From Pseudomonas batumici (lineage in GTDB: Bacteria; Pseudomonadota; Gammaproteobacteria; Pseudomonadales; Pseudomonadaceae), in NCBI RefSeq assembly GCF_000820515.1, contig NZ_JXDG01000037.1, positions 62,001-126,000 of the forward strand: a stretch of 64,000 nucleotides of DNA, given 5' to 3'. The notes under the pieces are model-generated. The model saw only the letters and a list, made by a program, of their open reading frames with translations, was not told the origin of the DNA and did no database searches. How positions within the stretch are numbered: position 1 is the first letter of the stretch; each line of letters begins with the position of its first letter. The position numbers were made by a program, and so were the translations under genes. Below are positions 27,597-36,131 of the stretch, piece after piece.

Positions 27597-28190
27597 TTAG
27601 CCCCCGATTTTTTTGAATTCTGTGGGCTCCCCCAAATGGCTGGTCGAGGGGGCCGCGAGCGCGATTTTTTGCCAGGCGCGTAAACCCGTGAGGGTGTAGG
27701 TGTCGAAGATCTTGCGGAACCAGATCGTGTACTTGTCCGGTTCGGCGGCAATGCGCCCCGGGATGTCGGACAGCGGCAACCAGGCCCAGGCCAGGGCTTC
27801 CTCGGGGTTGGCAACGGGCTGGGTGTCGCTCGTACCGACGAACAGATGATCGAACTCGTGCTCGATCAGATCGTTCGAGACCTGTTCTCGATAGAGCAGG
27901 GACGCCACCTTCGTCAGTGGGCAAGTCAGTCCCATTTCTTCGAACAGGCGCCGTTGGGCGGCGGTATGGATCTGTTCGCCCAGGCGCGGATGGCCACAAC
28001 AGGTGTTGGTCCATAGGCCTTGCGAATGGTATTTGCCGAGGGCACGTTGTTGCAGCAGCAAACGACCTTGCCCGTCGAAGATGAAGATCGAAAACGCCCG
28101 ATGTCGCAGGCCTTGTTGATGAATGAGCAGCTTTTGCGCACTGCCGGTTTCGTTATCGTTCTCATCCACCAGAATAAGGGTTTCCTCCAT
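27597..28190 (-). CDS. idi: Isopentenyl-diphosphate delta-isomerase, type 1 (Nudix fold)
   Basis: 197 residues, full length. The Nudix-fold core has the catalytic Cys65 in TNTCCGHP and the catalytic Glu in the IEHEFDHLF segment (about 115-118), with metal ligands His24, His30 and His67. It interconverts isopentenyl and dimethylallyl diphosphate. Pseudomonads make both by the MEP pathway, so the enzyme is dispensable and only some strains carry it. Codon usage is less GC-rich than in the neighbours on the left, in line with transfer. Its stop lies 85 bases from the parE remnant. Confidence 0.93.
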   Translation of the reverse strand: MEETLILVDENDNETGSAQKLLIHQQGLRHRAFSIFIFDGQGRLLLQQRALGKYHSQGLWTNTCCGHPRLGEQIHTAAQRRLFEEMGLTCPLTKVASLLYREQVSNDLIEHEFDHLFVGTSDTQPVANPEEALAWAWLPLSDIPGRIAAEPDKYTIWFRKIFDTYTLTGLRAWQKIALAAPSTSHLGEPTEFKKIGG

Positions 28191-28755
28191 GACTCGGACT
28201 CCTGGATGTCTTTGTCACTGCAGGACTGCAGACCAGAATACGTGGGGCGAACTCAGGTTTTCTTGAGTGCTATCAATAGACACTAGATTGTGTTTGGCCA
28301 ACCGCAAGGAGGGGCGAATATCTGCTCTGGTCGCTCGTCGACTGATAGGTTCCGGGCAGGCCGTTCGGTGGCGCCTGGGCTTGGTACGCTGGCCCCCCGG
28401 AGTCAATCGCTCACGCTCAGGAGTAAGGTCTGACGAAAGGGATTTTGTAAGACATTGAATCGTTGCCTTTCCTACAGAGCCTGTCGGTTGTATCTTCCCG
28501 CAAATAGCCCCTAAAGTTGCCCTTCGCGAACAACATCTTCGCGAACGACCTTGGCCGGTCGAATATGGGGCGTAAGCGCGTCCAAACACGTTGCAGAGGT
28601 TTCTTGGTCTGTGACTCAGTGTTATGGCAGCTGTACGTGGGACACCTTCGGGTGTGCCGGTTATCCCATGTCCGGTCGGCCAACCCGCGTGCAGTTGCCA
28701 CCCTTTTCGCTTGGCCGCGAGCGGAGGTAACTTCAAACTTATGGGAGTTACAAGG
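28191..28755. other. Long spacer between idi and the small gene, including a structured leader
   Basis: About 565 bases without a convincing gene. It must hold the idi promoter (left part) and the promoter and leader of the small gene on the right. Apart from the structured element at 28625-28700, I see only a short direct repeat TTCGCGAAC (around 28523-28547). Confidence 0.55.
28625..28700 (+). ncRNA. Candidate structured 5' leader RNA (long closing stem, UUCG hairpin)
   Basis: TGGCAGCTGTACGTGGG (28625-28641) pairs with CCCGCGTGCAGTTGCCA (28684-28700) as an uninterrupted 17-base-pair stem, with three G-U pairs and no mismatch. Inside lies the hairpin ACACC-UUCG-GGUGU (28642-28655), and then GCCG...CGGC (28656-28680), which may form a third stem. 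The result is a three-way junction 40-55 bases before the small gene's start. G-U pairs placed where Watson-Crick would also fit suggest selection for RNA pairing, not a DNA operator. Riboswitch, thermosensor or attenuator roles are all possible; I cannot name the class. Confidence 0.6.
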
Positions 28756-29043
28756 ATGCCTACTCAAATTCCACCTCGTTTTACCCCGCTTGATACCCAC
28801 GATGCCGTCAATCCGGTGCTGTATATCCGACACGATGCCCCCCTCGAAGACCTGGCGATTTGCGCGGCTCATCGTTTTACGGTGGTTCGCGACTTGATGG
28901 ACACGTTGTCCACGCTTGGACTCAAAAACATTGATGATTGCGATTTGTTGCGAGTGAGCCGCGGTAGTCATCTATTGATGCGTGAGGGCTGTGCGCTATT
29001 GGAGATTATTCAAGTGCAGGCAGCACGGATGAGAAGTCAATAG
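28756..29043 (+). CDS. Small protein, possibly DUF3077-like
   Basis: 95 residues (MPTQIPPRFTPLDTHDAVNP...). The part LYIRHDAPLEDLAICAAHRF followed by a helical tail resembles the short DUF3077 proteins common in Pseudomonas, though I am not certain. No signal peptide. GGGAG lies eight bases before ATG 28756; ATG 28741 is an in-frame alternative with GGAGG about 14 bases upstream. It is convergent with the RND pump gene, 16 bases away. Function unknown; its value lies in the structured leader in front of it. Confidence 0.7.
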   Translation: MPTQIPPRFTPLDTHDAVNPVLYIRHDAPLEDLAICAAHRFTVVRDLMDTLSTLGLKNIDDCDLLRVSRGSHLLMREGCALLEIIQVQAARMRSQ

Positions 29044-29059
29044 GCAGCGTTTTTCATTG

Positions 29060-32000
29060 TTACACGGCGTTTGGGGCTGCTCCCTCACTTGGGATGTCCG
29101 GGTGAGGGAACTCCTCTACACGCTTTTCAAAACGTCCAAAATGCAACGCCAAGGTCGGTAACACCAGTAGATTGAGTGCGGTTGAGGTCACTAACCCGCC
29201 CAGGATAACAATAGCCATAGGCCCTTCGATTTCATTGCCGGCAGCACCACTGGCAAGCGCCAAAGGTAGCAGCCCGAGCGCGGTCACCACGGCAGTCATC
29301 AGGATCGGTACCAGTCGCTCGGCGGCGCCCCGTCGGGCCGCTTCCGGCCCCCATGTCATGCCTTCTTCATTCACCAGGTTCGAGTAATGTGAGATGAGCA
29401 TGATGGAGTTGCGCAGTGTTATACCAAACAGGGTGACAAACCCGACAAGCGAACCCAATGACAAGTTTCCACCGCACACCAACACGGTCAATACGCCACC
29501 TACCAGGGCAAAGGGTAGGTTCACCAAGACCAGAACCAACGCGCGCATGCTTTTGAGGGCGAGGAACAACAGCAGCATGATCCCAATGATGGCAGCCGCT
29601 GTGTAAACCAGTAAGTCCTGTTGCGATTGCGCACGAGCTTGTTCCTCTCCCGCAAACAAGACGTAGGTTCCCTTGGGTAGCGTGACCTCCTGGTTAATCA
29701 GCCTTTGAGCCTCCTGAACGTAGTCACTCACCGCCCGGCCATGTACAGCGGTCGAGACGGTTTGCAGGCGTTGGCCACCGCTGTGCATGATTTGGTAGCG
29801 GCTGGTGGTTTGGGTGATCAGAGCCAGCTGATCAAGAGGCACCGTTGTTCCGGTTCTATTACGCAGCAGCAGTGAACCGACCGTCGCGATGCCGTGGTGG
29901 GCCGTGGGCGTCAATGAGACGGTGACGTCATAAGTCTGGTTCCCCTGATAGATCTGGCTGGCGGTCACTCCGTCATAAGCCACTTGAAGCGCCTCCATCA
30001 CATCAACCGGCTCGAACCCCCAATGGGTCAATTGCTCAGGCCGCAGCCTGATGGTCAATTGCGGCACATGCTGGGCGGACTCGACTCTCAGGCCGATGGT
30101 GCCCGGAATTCGACCGATCACCTGGGCGATTTCCTGGGCTTTGCTGTCCAACACATCCAGGTCAGGGCCAAAGACATTGATAACGACCGGAGCGGTGATG
30201 CCGGAGATGCTTTCGTCCACCCGTTCAGTCAGGAATGTGTTCACCGACGTCGTCAGCCCCGGGAAGCTGGCCAGTACTTGCTGAATACGCGCCACAGCCT
30301 GGGTTTCCTCAGCGGCGGACACGCTATTCAAATCCACTTCGAACTCACTGACGTGCACACCGGTCGGGTCGACCACTTCACTGGCTCGCCCTGCGCGTTG
30401 CGCTACCAGCCGCACGCCGGGGACTGTGCTCAGCTCTTGCGCCACACGGTTACCCACACGCATGGACTCGCTCAAAGAGGCGCCGGGGGCTAAAGCCATA
30501 TGGATGAGGTAATGTCCCTCCTTCAACTCGGGTATGAAGTTGCCGCCAAAAAACGGCAGCGCACTGGCTGCCACGGTGCAGAGAATGACGATCATCCAGA
30601 TGAGCGGGCGAGAGTGCGACTCGATGTTGGCGAGTAATTTCAGGTAGCCAGCCTTCAGTCGCCGGACCCATTTTGGCTCGTCCGATTGAAGCGGCTTGGT
30701 GGTCAACAACATGAACGCCAGCGCCGGCGTGACCGTCAGGGCCACCACCAGGGAGGCCAAAATTGCCAGGATGTAGGCGAGCCCCAAGGGCGCGAACAGT
30801 TTCCCGGCGATCCCTGACAGTGCCAGTACGGGCAGGAAAATCAGCGCAACAACCAGGGTGGCATACACCACTGCACTGCGGACTTCGAATGAGGCGCGCA
30901 ATACCACCAAGGCCGGTGATACGGGATGTTCCAGCATTTGATTCTGGCGCAGCCGACGGAAGATGTTCTCCACGTCGACCACGGCATCGTCCACAACTTC
31001 TCCCAAGGCAATGGCCAGGCCGCCCAAGGTCATGGTGTTGAGACTCACACCGAAGTGATGGAGCACGATCACCGCCGTCAACAAGGACAGCGGAATGGCT
31101 GTAGCCGAGATGATTGCAGTGCGGATATTGAGCAAGAACAGAAACAGCACCAGGACAACCAACACACCGCCCAATAGCAGTGCCGTCTGCAAGTGACTCA
31201 TCGCGGTTTCAATAAATTTGGCGGGTCGGAAGAGGTCTGGATGCAGACGCACCTGTTCCGCGTCGAGCGCAGGTTTCAAACTGTCCAGGGCGCTTTCCAC
31301 ATGACTGGAGACGCTCATCATATCGGCGCCGTATTGGCTTTCCACCATCAGCGACACCGCAGGCTTACCCTCGATGGCTGCCGCGCCCACTGCGGGAGCG
31401 GGCCCGTAGGTCACCATGGCGACATCCCCCAGGCGTACGGCGGTTCCATTCTGATAGTTGAGCACCGTTTGCGCCAACTGCGCGGGTGTAACGGTTTGGC
31501 CCTCGGTATTCAAGACGATGCGCTGGTTGGCGGTTTCCAGAAAGCCCGCGCCTCTAACGCCCGTTGCGCGCTGGGCAGCGCTCAACACGTCTTGAAGAGA
31601 GAAACCGTATTGCACCAGTTTTTTGGGGTCCGCCTGAATCTGAAACTGTTTCAGATCACCGCCGAATACGATGACGTCCGCCACACCGGGCACGCGTAAC
31701 AATTGCGGTTTGATCGTCCACTCCGCCAGTGTGCGCATCTCCATCAGCGAGCGGGTGTCAGAGGTGATACCTGCGACCAAGGCGACGCTGGTAGATGACG
31801 TTAATGGCAAGAGCGCTGGCGTTTTGATCCCGTGCGGGAGAATACCGGTGAGCGTACTGAGTCGCTCCGCAGCCAGTTGTCTGGCTCGGTAAATATCGGC
31901 CCCATCCTTGAAGGTCAGCGTCACCATGGACAGTCCTGGTAACGATTTGGATCGCATGCTCGCCAGTCCCAGGGTGCCACCCATGGCATTTTCGACCGGC

Positions 32001-32200
32001 TGGGTGATCAGCATTTCAACCTGTTCGGACGATAACCCAGGGGCTTCGGTTTGAATCACCGCCAGCGGTGGCGCGAACTCGGGGAAAACATCTTGCCGGG
32101 CCTGAGTCAGGGTGTAGATGCCATAACCTGCCAGCAGACAAGCGAGGGCGATAACGACCCCTCGGAAGCGTACAGCGAAGCGGATAATTGAATTCAACAT
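29060..32200 (-). CDS. Heavy-metal-type (CusA/CzcA-like) RND efflux pump
   Basis: 1046 residues, full-length RND transporter. It begins MLNSIIRFAVRFRGVVIALA and has TM4 ALGEVVDDAVVDVENIFRRL, the acidic pattern of the HME (metal) branch rather than the drug branch. The PVENAMGGTLGLASMRSKSL segment in the porter domain is also HME-like. It should expel a cation from periplasm or cytoplasm with protons; I cannot tell which metal, and an organic substrate is not excluded. Last gene of the operon PAP2-TolC-adaptor-pump; it starts 21 bases after the adaptor stop. Confidence 0.9.
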   Translation of the reverse strand: MLNSIIRFAVRFRGVVIALACLLAGYGIYTLTQARQDVFPEFAPPLAVIQTEAPGLSSEQVEMLITQPVENAMGGTLGLASMRSKSLPGLSMVTLTFKDGADIYRARQLAAERLSTLTGILPHGIKTPALLPLTSSTSVALVAGITSDTRSLMEMRTLAEWTIKPQLLRVPGVADVIVFGGDLKQFQIQADPKKLVQYGFSLQDVLSAAQRATGVRGAGFLETANQRIVLNTEGQTVTPAQLAQTVLNYQNGTAVRLGDVAMVTYGPAPAVGAAAIEGKPAVSLMVESQYGADMMSVSSHVESALDSLKPALDAEQVRLHPDLFRPAKFIETAMSHLQTALLLGGVLVVLVLFLFLLNIRTAIISATAIPLSLLTAVIVLHHFGVSLNTMTLGGLAIALGEVVDDAVVDVENIFRRLRQNQMLEHPVSPALVVLRASFEVRSAVVYATLVVALIFLPVLALSGIAGKLFAPLGLAYILAILASLVVALTVTPALAFMLLTTKPLQSDEPKWVRRLKAGYLKLLANIESHSRPLIWMIVILCTVAASALPFFGGNFIPELKEGHYLIHMALAPGASLSESMRVGNRVAQELSTVPGVRLVAQRAGRASEVVDPTGVHVSEFEVDLNSVSAAEETQAVARIQQVLASFPGLTTSVNTFLTERVDESISGITAPVVINVFGPDLDVLDSKAQEIAQVIGRIPGTIGLRVESAQHVPQLTIRLRPEQLTHWGFEPVDVMEALQVAYDGVTASQIYQGNQTYDVTVSLTPTAHHGIATVGSLLLRNRTGTTVPLDQLALITQTTSRYQIMHSGGQRLQTVSTAVHGRAVSDYVQEAQRLINQEVTLPKGTYVLFAGEEQARAQSQQDLLVYTAAAIIGIMLLLFLALKSMRALVLVLVNLPFALVGGVLTVLVCGGNLSLGSLVGFVTLFGITLRNSIMLISHYSNLVNEEGMTWGPEAARRGAAERLVPILMTAVVTALGLLPLALASGAAGNEIEGPMAIVILGGLVTSTALNLLVLPTLALHFGRFEKRVEEFPHPDIPSEGAAPNAV

Positions 32201-32221
32201 GGTGTATTCGCTGCCGTCTGG

Positions 32222-33289
32222 TTAGTCGTCACATTCGGGGTCTTTACAAGACGATGCGGTGATGGGTGGACGCTGCTCTTCGGATAACAGCAGTTGCGCA
32301 CCGCGTACCACGACACGATCACCGGACTCAAACCCCGCACTGACCAGGTATCCGTTGTCGTAAGGGGTTTGGTCTGCGACAGGACGGCGGGTAAACCGGT
32401 CTTTGGCAATTTGCACATACGTCCACGGCTGCCCAGCAAACCAGAGGATGGCGGCCTCAGGTATCAAGAGACGGGGGCGGGTGGATGTGGGCAACGGCAA
32501 ATAGGCAACCACTTTGCTACCGATTGGCAGGATCGCCGCCGCTCGGTAAAGGTATGCACGGCCTTCGGTCGAAGCGTCGACTTGAGGCGAGACTGAAATG
32601 AGCTGAGCCGTTTCCCGATGATGTTCGCTGGACTCAACCGCAATCAGTTCAGGAGCGGCCACATCAACGCCGAGGGGGAGAACAATGCGCAAAAGCATGT
32701 CCTCACGGCTCAACAGCCTGTGCAACAGCGCGGCGTCCGGCGCTCCGAGCATGCCGGCCAAGGGCGCACCAAACTGTTGCAGCGCACTATTGCGTATCGA
32801 CTGTATGTTGGCGCTCGCTGCCTGTAGCTTGGTCTTGTCTGTATTCCATGTGACTTGCGAAGCTTGCAGCACCTTCATGGATACGCTCTGGTTCGCCTTG
32901 AACAGTGCGAGGTTGCGTTCATATTCCTGGCCCGAGGCCGAAGCGGCAGACTGTGCCGCCGCTGAGTCCGCTTGAGCCATGGCGTAACGAGTGCTCAGAT
33001 CGTTGAGTCCTTGCACATCAAGCACACTGCCGTAAGCAAGATGTTCCACTGGGTGGCTGGACGCCGTGATCGGCTCACTCTGGATACCACTGATTGTCTG
33101 GGTCGTTTCATCCAGCGTGACGATGGTCAAACCGCCTTCGGTAGTGACCCGTGTCGGAGGCGGCGCGATCGGAGTTGCAGGCACGACCGTCATGGCTTGA
33201 TAAGAGAAAAAACCTAAAGCGCCTAATCCGATGGTCGCTACCACCGCCAGGGCGACCAGTGAGGTTTTACTACGAAAGGGTGTATTCAT
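32222..33289 (-). CDS. RND periplasmic adaptor (HlyD family) with Cys-containing tail
   Basis: 355 residues, CusB/CzcB-like adaptor with one N-terminal membrane anchor (LVALAVVATIGLGALGFFSY) and a hairpin plus beta-barrel region. The C-terminus ends SSCKDPECDD, two cysteines among acidic residues, which could bind metal (inference). It bridges the pump and the outer-membrane channel. Its ATG overlaps the stop of the channel gene (33286-33289), so translation is coupled. Confidence 0.88.
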   Translation of the reverse strand: MNTPFRSKTSLVALAVVATIGLGALGFFSYQAMTVVPATPIAPPPTRVTTEGGLTIVTLDETTQTISGIQSEPITASSHPVEHLAYGSVLDVQGLNDLSTRYAMAQADSAAAQSAASASGQEYERNLALFKANQSVSMKVLQASQVTWNTDKTKLQAASANIQSIRNSALQQFGAPLAGMLGAPDAALLHRLLSREDMLLRIVLPLGVDVAAPELIAVESSEHHRETAQLISVSPQVDASTEGRAYLYRAAAILPIGSKVVAYLPLPTSTRPRLLIPEAAILWFAGQPWTYVQIAKDRFTRRPVADQTPYDNGYLVSAGFESGDRVVVRGAQLLLSEEQRPPITASSCKDPECDD

Positions 33290-34713
33290 TTTCGAATGAC
33301 CGCCTCGGTTGACTGGGCGTGCAATGGGATTCCATCGAGCGGCTGCTGGATGGCATTTTCAAGTTGACTGATGGTTTGCTGGACTTGAACCACTGCATCC
33401 ACGTGGGTCATTGCATCGATATTCACCGCACGGCGTGACCGCGATAGCGCCAATCGGTCTATTGCGCCTATCTCAAAGGAGCGTTGGTCAGCTTCAAAAG
33501 CAGCTGTTCGGGTCGCCCCCTGGGTGTCGATGAGTGCAAGGTTTTCCGTGGCCAGGCGATAGTGTTGCAGCGCGCTGTCTGTCTGATTGATCGCTTGGTC
33601 TTGAAGTGCTTCGACGTGAATGGCGGCTTCCTTGCGGCGCGCTTCGGCCTCCGCGATAGGCCCTTCATTGCGGTTGAACAGGGGGAGGGTGATGCCTGCC
33701 GGTGTAACGCTGTACTTGTTCACCCCTTGGTCAAACGAGTACCCCAGCCCGAGCGACAGGTTCGGATACTGTCGTGCAACTTCCAGTTGGAGAGCCGCTT
33801 GGCTCGCTTCGTACTCGGCGAGGGCGCCCAGAATGTCAGTGCGATTCAGGACGGTCTGACGACGGGCGGTGCTATCAGGGATCTGAGGAGTCAGCCTCTC
33901 GAAGTCGCTCAGATCTAGCTTGATGGGTTCAAGAGCCTTGAGAGGAATCCCAATGGTCTGAGCGATCAGTGCTTTGGTGTCCAGCATCAGTTTTTCGCTA
34001 TTAGCCAAGTCGCTACGATCACGCTCCAGAATGATCTGCTCCTGGTTCAACTCGAACGTCGAGGCCGACCCCAACGAAAGCTGCTTCTCCAGCATAGTGA
34101 CAAGGTTCTGCTGGATGTCGACCTGGCGCTCGATAATCGCGTGGTGCTGGCTGGCAGCGTAAAGATCAAGCAGGGCGCTACGAAGACGACTTCTGATCTG
34201 CCAGGCGGTTTGACCGATATTGAGTCGGGCAGCGTCTGAGAGTTGTTGTGCTTGGGCCACTCGATACCCACGTTTCCCGGCAGTCTCAATCGGGATGTCG
34301 AGGGCCAATCCGTACGTCCACGGTTTTATGGGCTGATCGGCGTACTGCAGTGGCAACGACAAGGACGGATTGGGTCGTTGGTTCGCCGTTTCTGTTGCCG
34401 CCTCACCGCTGGCAAACTTGGCACGCACTGCATCCAGCTCAGGGCTGTAGTAGTAGGCCGCCAGGGTTAAGGTACTCAGATTCCATAGAGGGGTTGTGTT
34501 GGCGCGGTGTGCCGTGATGAAGCGTTGAAGCGCCGGGTTAGTCAGAGACCGCTCTTCATAGGCCGCCATCATTTTCAGAGGCGCCAGTGGTTGTGGTTGA
34601 TAACTCGCACAGCCGCTGAGCAGCACTACCACAGTGATAAAACACTGTTTATGCATTCGCATTTTCTTTGAGCGCAAAGTGTTGGCGTACGCAGAGCCTC
34701 GCAAATCCGGCAT
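33286..34713 (-). CDS. TolC/CusC-type outer membrane channel lipoprotein
   Basis: Up to 475 residues. The lipobox LLSGCASYQ lies after a hydrophobic stretch (CFITVVVLLSGC), so the mature protein is probably acylated. Two coiled-coil repeats typical of TolC-like channels follow. The ATG at 34713 has a very strong ribosome site (AGGAGGAGAG five bases upstream), giving an unusually long 30-residue positively charged lead before the hydrophobic core; ATG 34662 or 34656 would give a normal signal peptide but no good ribosome site. It follows the PAP2 gene by 11 bases and is the outer-membrane part of the pump. Confidence 0.88.
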   Translation of the reverse strand: MPDLRGSAYANTLRSKKMRMHKQCFITVVVLLSGCASYQPQPLAPLKMMAAYEERSLTNPALQRFITAHRANTTPLWNLSTLTLAAYYYSPELDAVRAKFASGEAATETANQRPNPSLSLPLQYADQPIKPWTYGLALDIPIETAGKRGYRVAQAQQLSDAARLNIGQTAWQIRSRLRSALLDLYAASQHHAIIERQVDIQQNLVTMLEKQLSLGSASTFELNQEQIILERDRSDLANSEKLMLDTKALIAQTIGIPLKALEPIKLDLSDFERLTPQIPDSTARRQTVLNRTDILGALAEYEASQAALQLEVARQYPNLSLGLGYSFDQGVNKYSVTPAGITLPLFNRNEGPIAEAEARRKEAAIHVEALQDQAINQTDSALQHYRLATENLALIDTQGATRTAAFEADQRSFEIGAIDRLALSRSRRAVNIDAMTHVDAVVQVQQTISQLENAIQQPLDGIPLHAQSTEAVIRK

Positions 34714-34724
34714 TGCCTCTCCTC

Positions 34725-35321
34725 CTACCGGTGAGTGTTGCGTCGAGCGACGGGAGGAAAAACTCGTTGATACAGGCGCTCAAGAACGTCGAGCAAATGC
34801 TCGCCAAGATGTCTCCAACTCAACACCTGCGGTACCAGCCACGCGCTTATCAACGAGACCAGCAGCGACCCGGCAATATCGAATGGGAAATGCACACCTA
34901 AATAGACACGGGCCCAGCCGACCAAGGTGGCCAGCAGTAGAATCAGTACGCCAAGCCTGCTCAGCGATGCCAGCATCAGAGCAAGGGCCAACGTGAACAT
35001 CACAGTGGCATGATCGCTGGGGAAAGAGGACTCCGGGGCGTGCTCCATGAAGTTTTGTCCTAGCCCCAACATGAAGGGGCGCGGATGGAACCAAAGGCTA
35101 CTGATCAGCAGGTTGCACCCAAGCGCGAACACGATACTCAGCGTCGCGGTTACCGCCGCGGCTCGGTGGTGGCGTGTGCCTCGTAGCCACAATCCGATCA
35201 GCAATAGCGGCGTGCCTATGATGAGCCACTGCGCCAGGAACGTCGCAAATAGCCGCATTTCCACCGAGGAGTGCACGCTGGCGTTGATAGCGAAAAACAG
35301 AGTGTGATTGAGCTCTTCCAT
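34725..35321 (-). CDS. PAP2-family membrane phosphatase (undecaprenyl-diphosphatase/lipid A phosphatase-like)
   Basis: 198 residues with five or six membrane segments. The three PAP2 motifs are present: HPRPF (about 80), SSFPSDHATVMF (about 99-110) and RVYLGVHFPFDIAGS (about 138-152), with catalytic His in PSDH and VH. Family members dephosphorylate undecaprenyl-PP or remove lipid A phosphates. Placed first in the RND operon and downstream of a PmrA-type box, it may remodel the envelope under the same stress that induces the pump (inference). Confidence 0.9.
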   Translation of the reverse strand: MEELNHTLFFAINASVHSSVEMRLFATFLAQWLIIGTPLLLIGLWLRGTRHHRAAAVTATLSIVFALGCNLLISSLWFHPRPFMLGLGQNFMEHAPESSFPSDHATVMFTLALALMLASLSRLGVLILLLATLVGWARVYLGVHFPFDIAGSLLVSLISAWLVPQVLSWRHLGEHLLDVLERLYQRVFPPVARRNTHR

Positions 35322-35399
35322 GGGGAGACCCGTTCAGGAGACGAGGAGGCACCACGTTGTGATCACGGTGCGAGTGATAGGCACCATAGTGGTTGCTTC

Positions 35400-35416
35400 C
35401 TTAAGTCCACCTTAAG
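35400..35416. promoter_or_regulatory. PmrA/QseB-type box CTTAAG-N5-CTTAAG
   Basis: A perfect tandem hexamer repeat, CTTAAG-TCCAC-CTTAAG, lies between the divergent PAP2 and response-regulator genes, 79 bases from the former and 53 from the latter. The pattern is that known for PmrA, and similar for QseB. It could control both directions. Confidence 0.8.
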
Positions 35417-35468
35417 GGGGATGCTGGCAGTCTTATCGTCCTTATGATGTGAGGAGAGGGATCAGGCG

Positions 35469-36131
35469 ATGCGAATATTACTGGCAGAGGATGATCCGAT
35501 GATCGGTAGCGGCTTACAAAAAGGCTTGCGCCAGGAAGGATACACGGTGGATTGGGTGACGGACGGCAAGGCGGCCGTGCACGCTTTGGAAACCACCCCT
35601 TATGCGTTGCTGCTGCTCGACCTGGGACTGCCGCGTCAGGAAGGAATGGATGTGCTCAAGGTCCTGCGTCAGCACGACGAGAGCTTGCCGGTGATCATCA
35701 TCACCGCCCGCGACTCGCTACCAGACCGGGTTGCCGGCCTTGATCACGGCGCTGACGATTACCTGGTTAAACCGTTTGCCATCGAGGAACTGCTTGCACG
35801 CATCCGCGCCGTCAGCCGCCGGCAATCCGGGCGTGTGCAGACCGAACTTAGGGGAGGGCCGTTGCGACTTGATCCGATACGCCACCTGCTGTGGTTGCGC
35901 AATGAACCTGTCAGCCTATCGGCCAGGGAATATGCATTGCTGTACGAACTGATGAAGGAGCCGGATGCGGTGATCTCCCGCGAGCAGCTAGAGGATCGCC
36001 TATATGGTTGGGGTGATGAAGTGGGTAGCAATGCCGTGGAAGTTCATATCCATAATCTGCGTAAAAAGCTCGGGGCCGAGGTCATCCGTACGGTTCGAGG
36101 TGTCGGTTATCACATTGGAGAAGACGCATGA
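35469..36131 (+). CDS. OmpR-family response regulator, PmrA/QseB-like
   Basis: 220 residues. Receiver domain with acidic residues EDDP (7-10), phosphorylated Asp51 (LLLLDLGLP) and Lys in DDYLVKPF (about 101). The winged-helix output domain includes LSAREYALLYELM and AVEVHIHNLRKKLG, of the PmrA/QseB/BasR branch. Its gene overlaps the kinase gene by four bases (ATGA). The matching box CTTAAG-N5-CTTAAG just upstream suggests autoregulation and control of the divergent PAP2-RND operon. Confidence 0.93.
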   Translation: MRILLAEDDPMIGSGLQKGLRQEGYTVDWVTDGKAAVHALETTPYALLLLDLGLPRQEGMDVLKVLRQHDESLPVIIITARDSLPDRVAGLDHGADDYLVKPFAIEELLARIRAVSRRQSGRVQTELRGGPLRLDPIRHLLWLRNEPVSLSAREYALLYELMKEPDAVISREQLEDRLYGWGDEVGSNAVEVHIHNLRKKLGAEVIRTVRGVGYHIGEDA

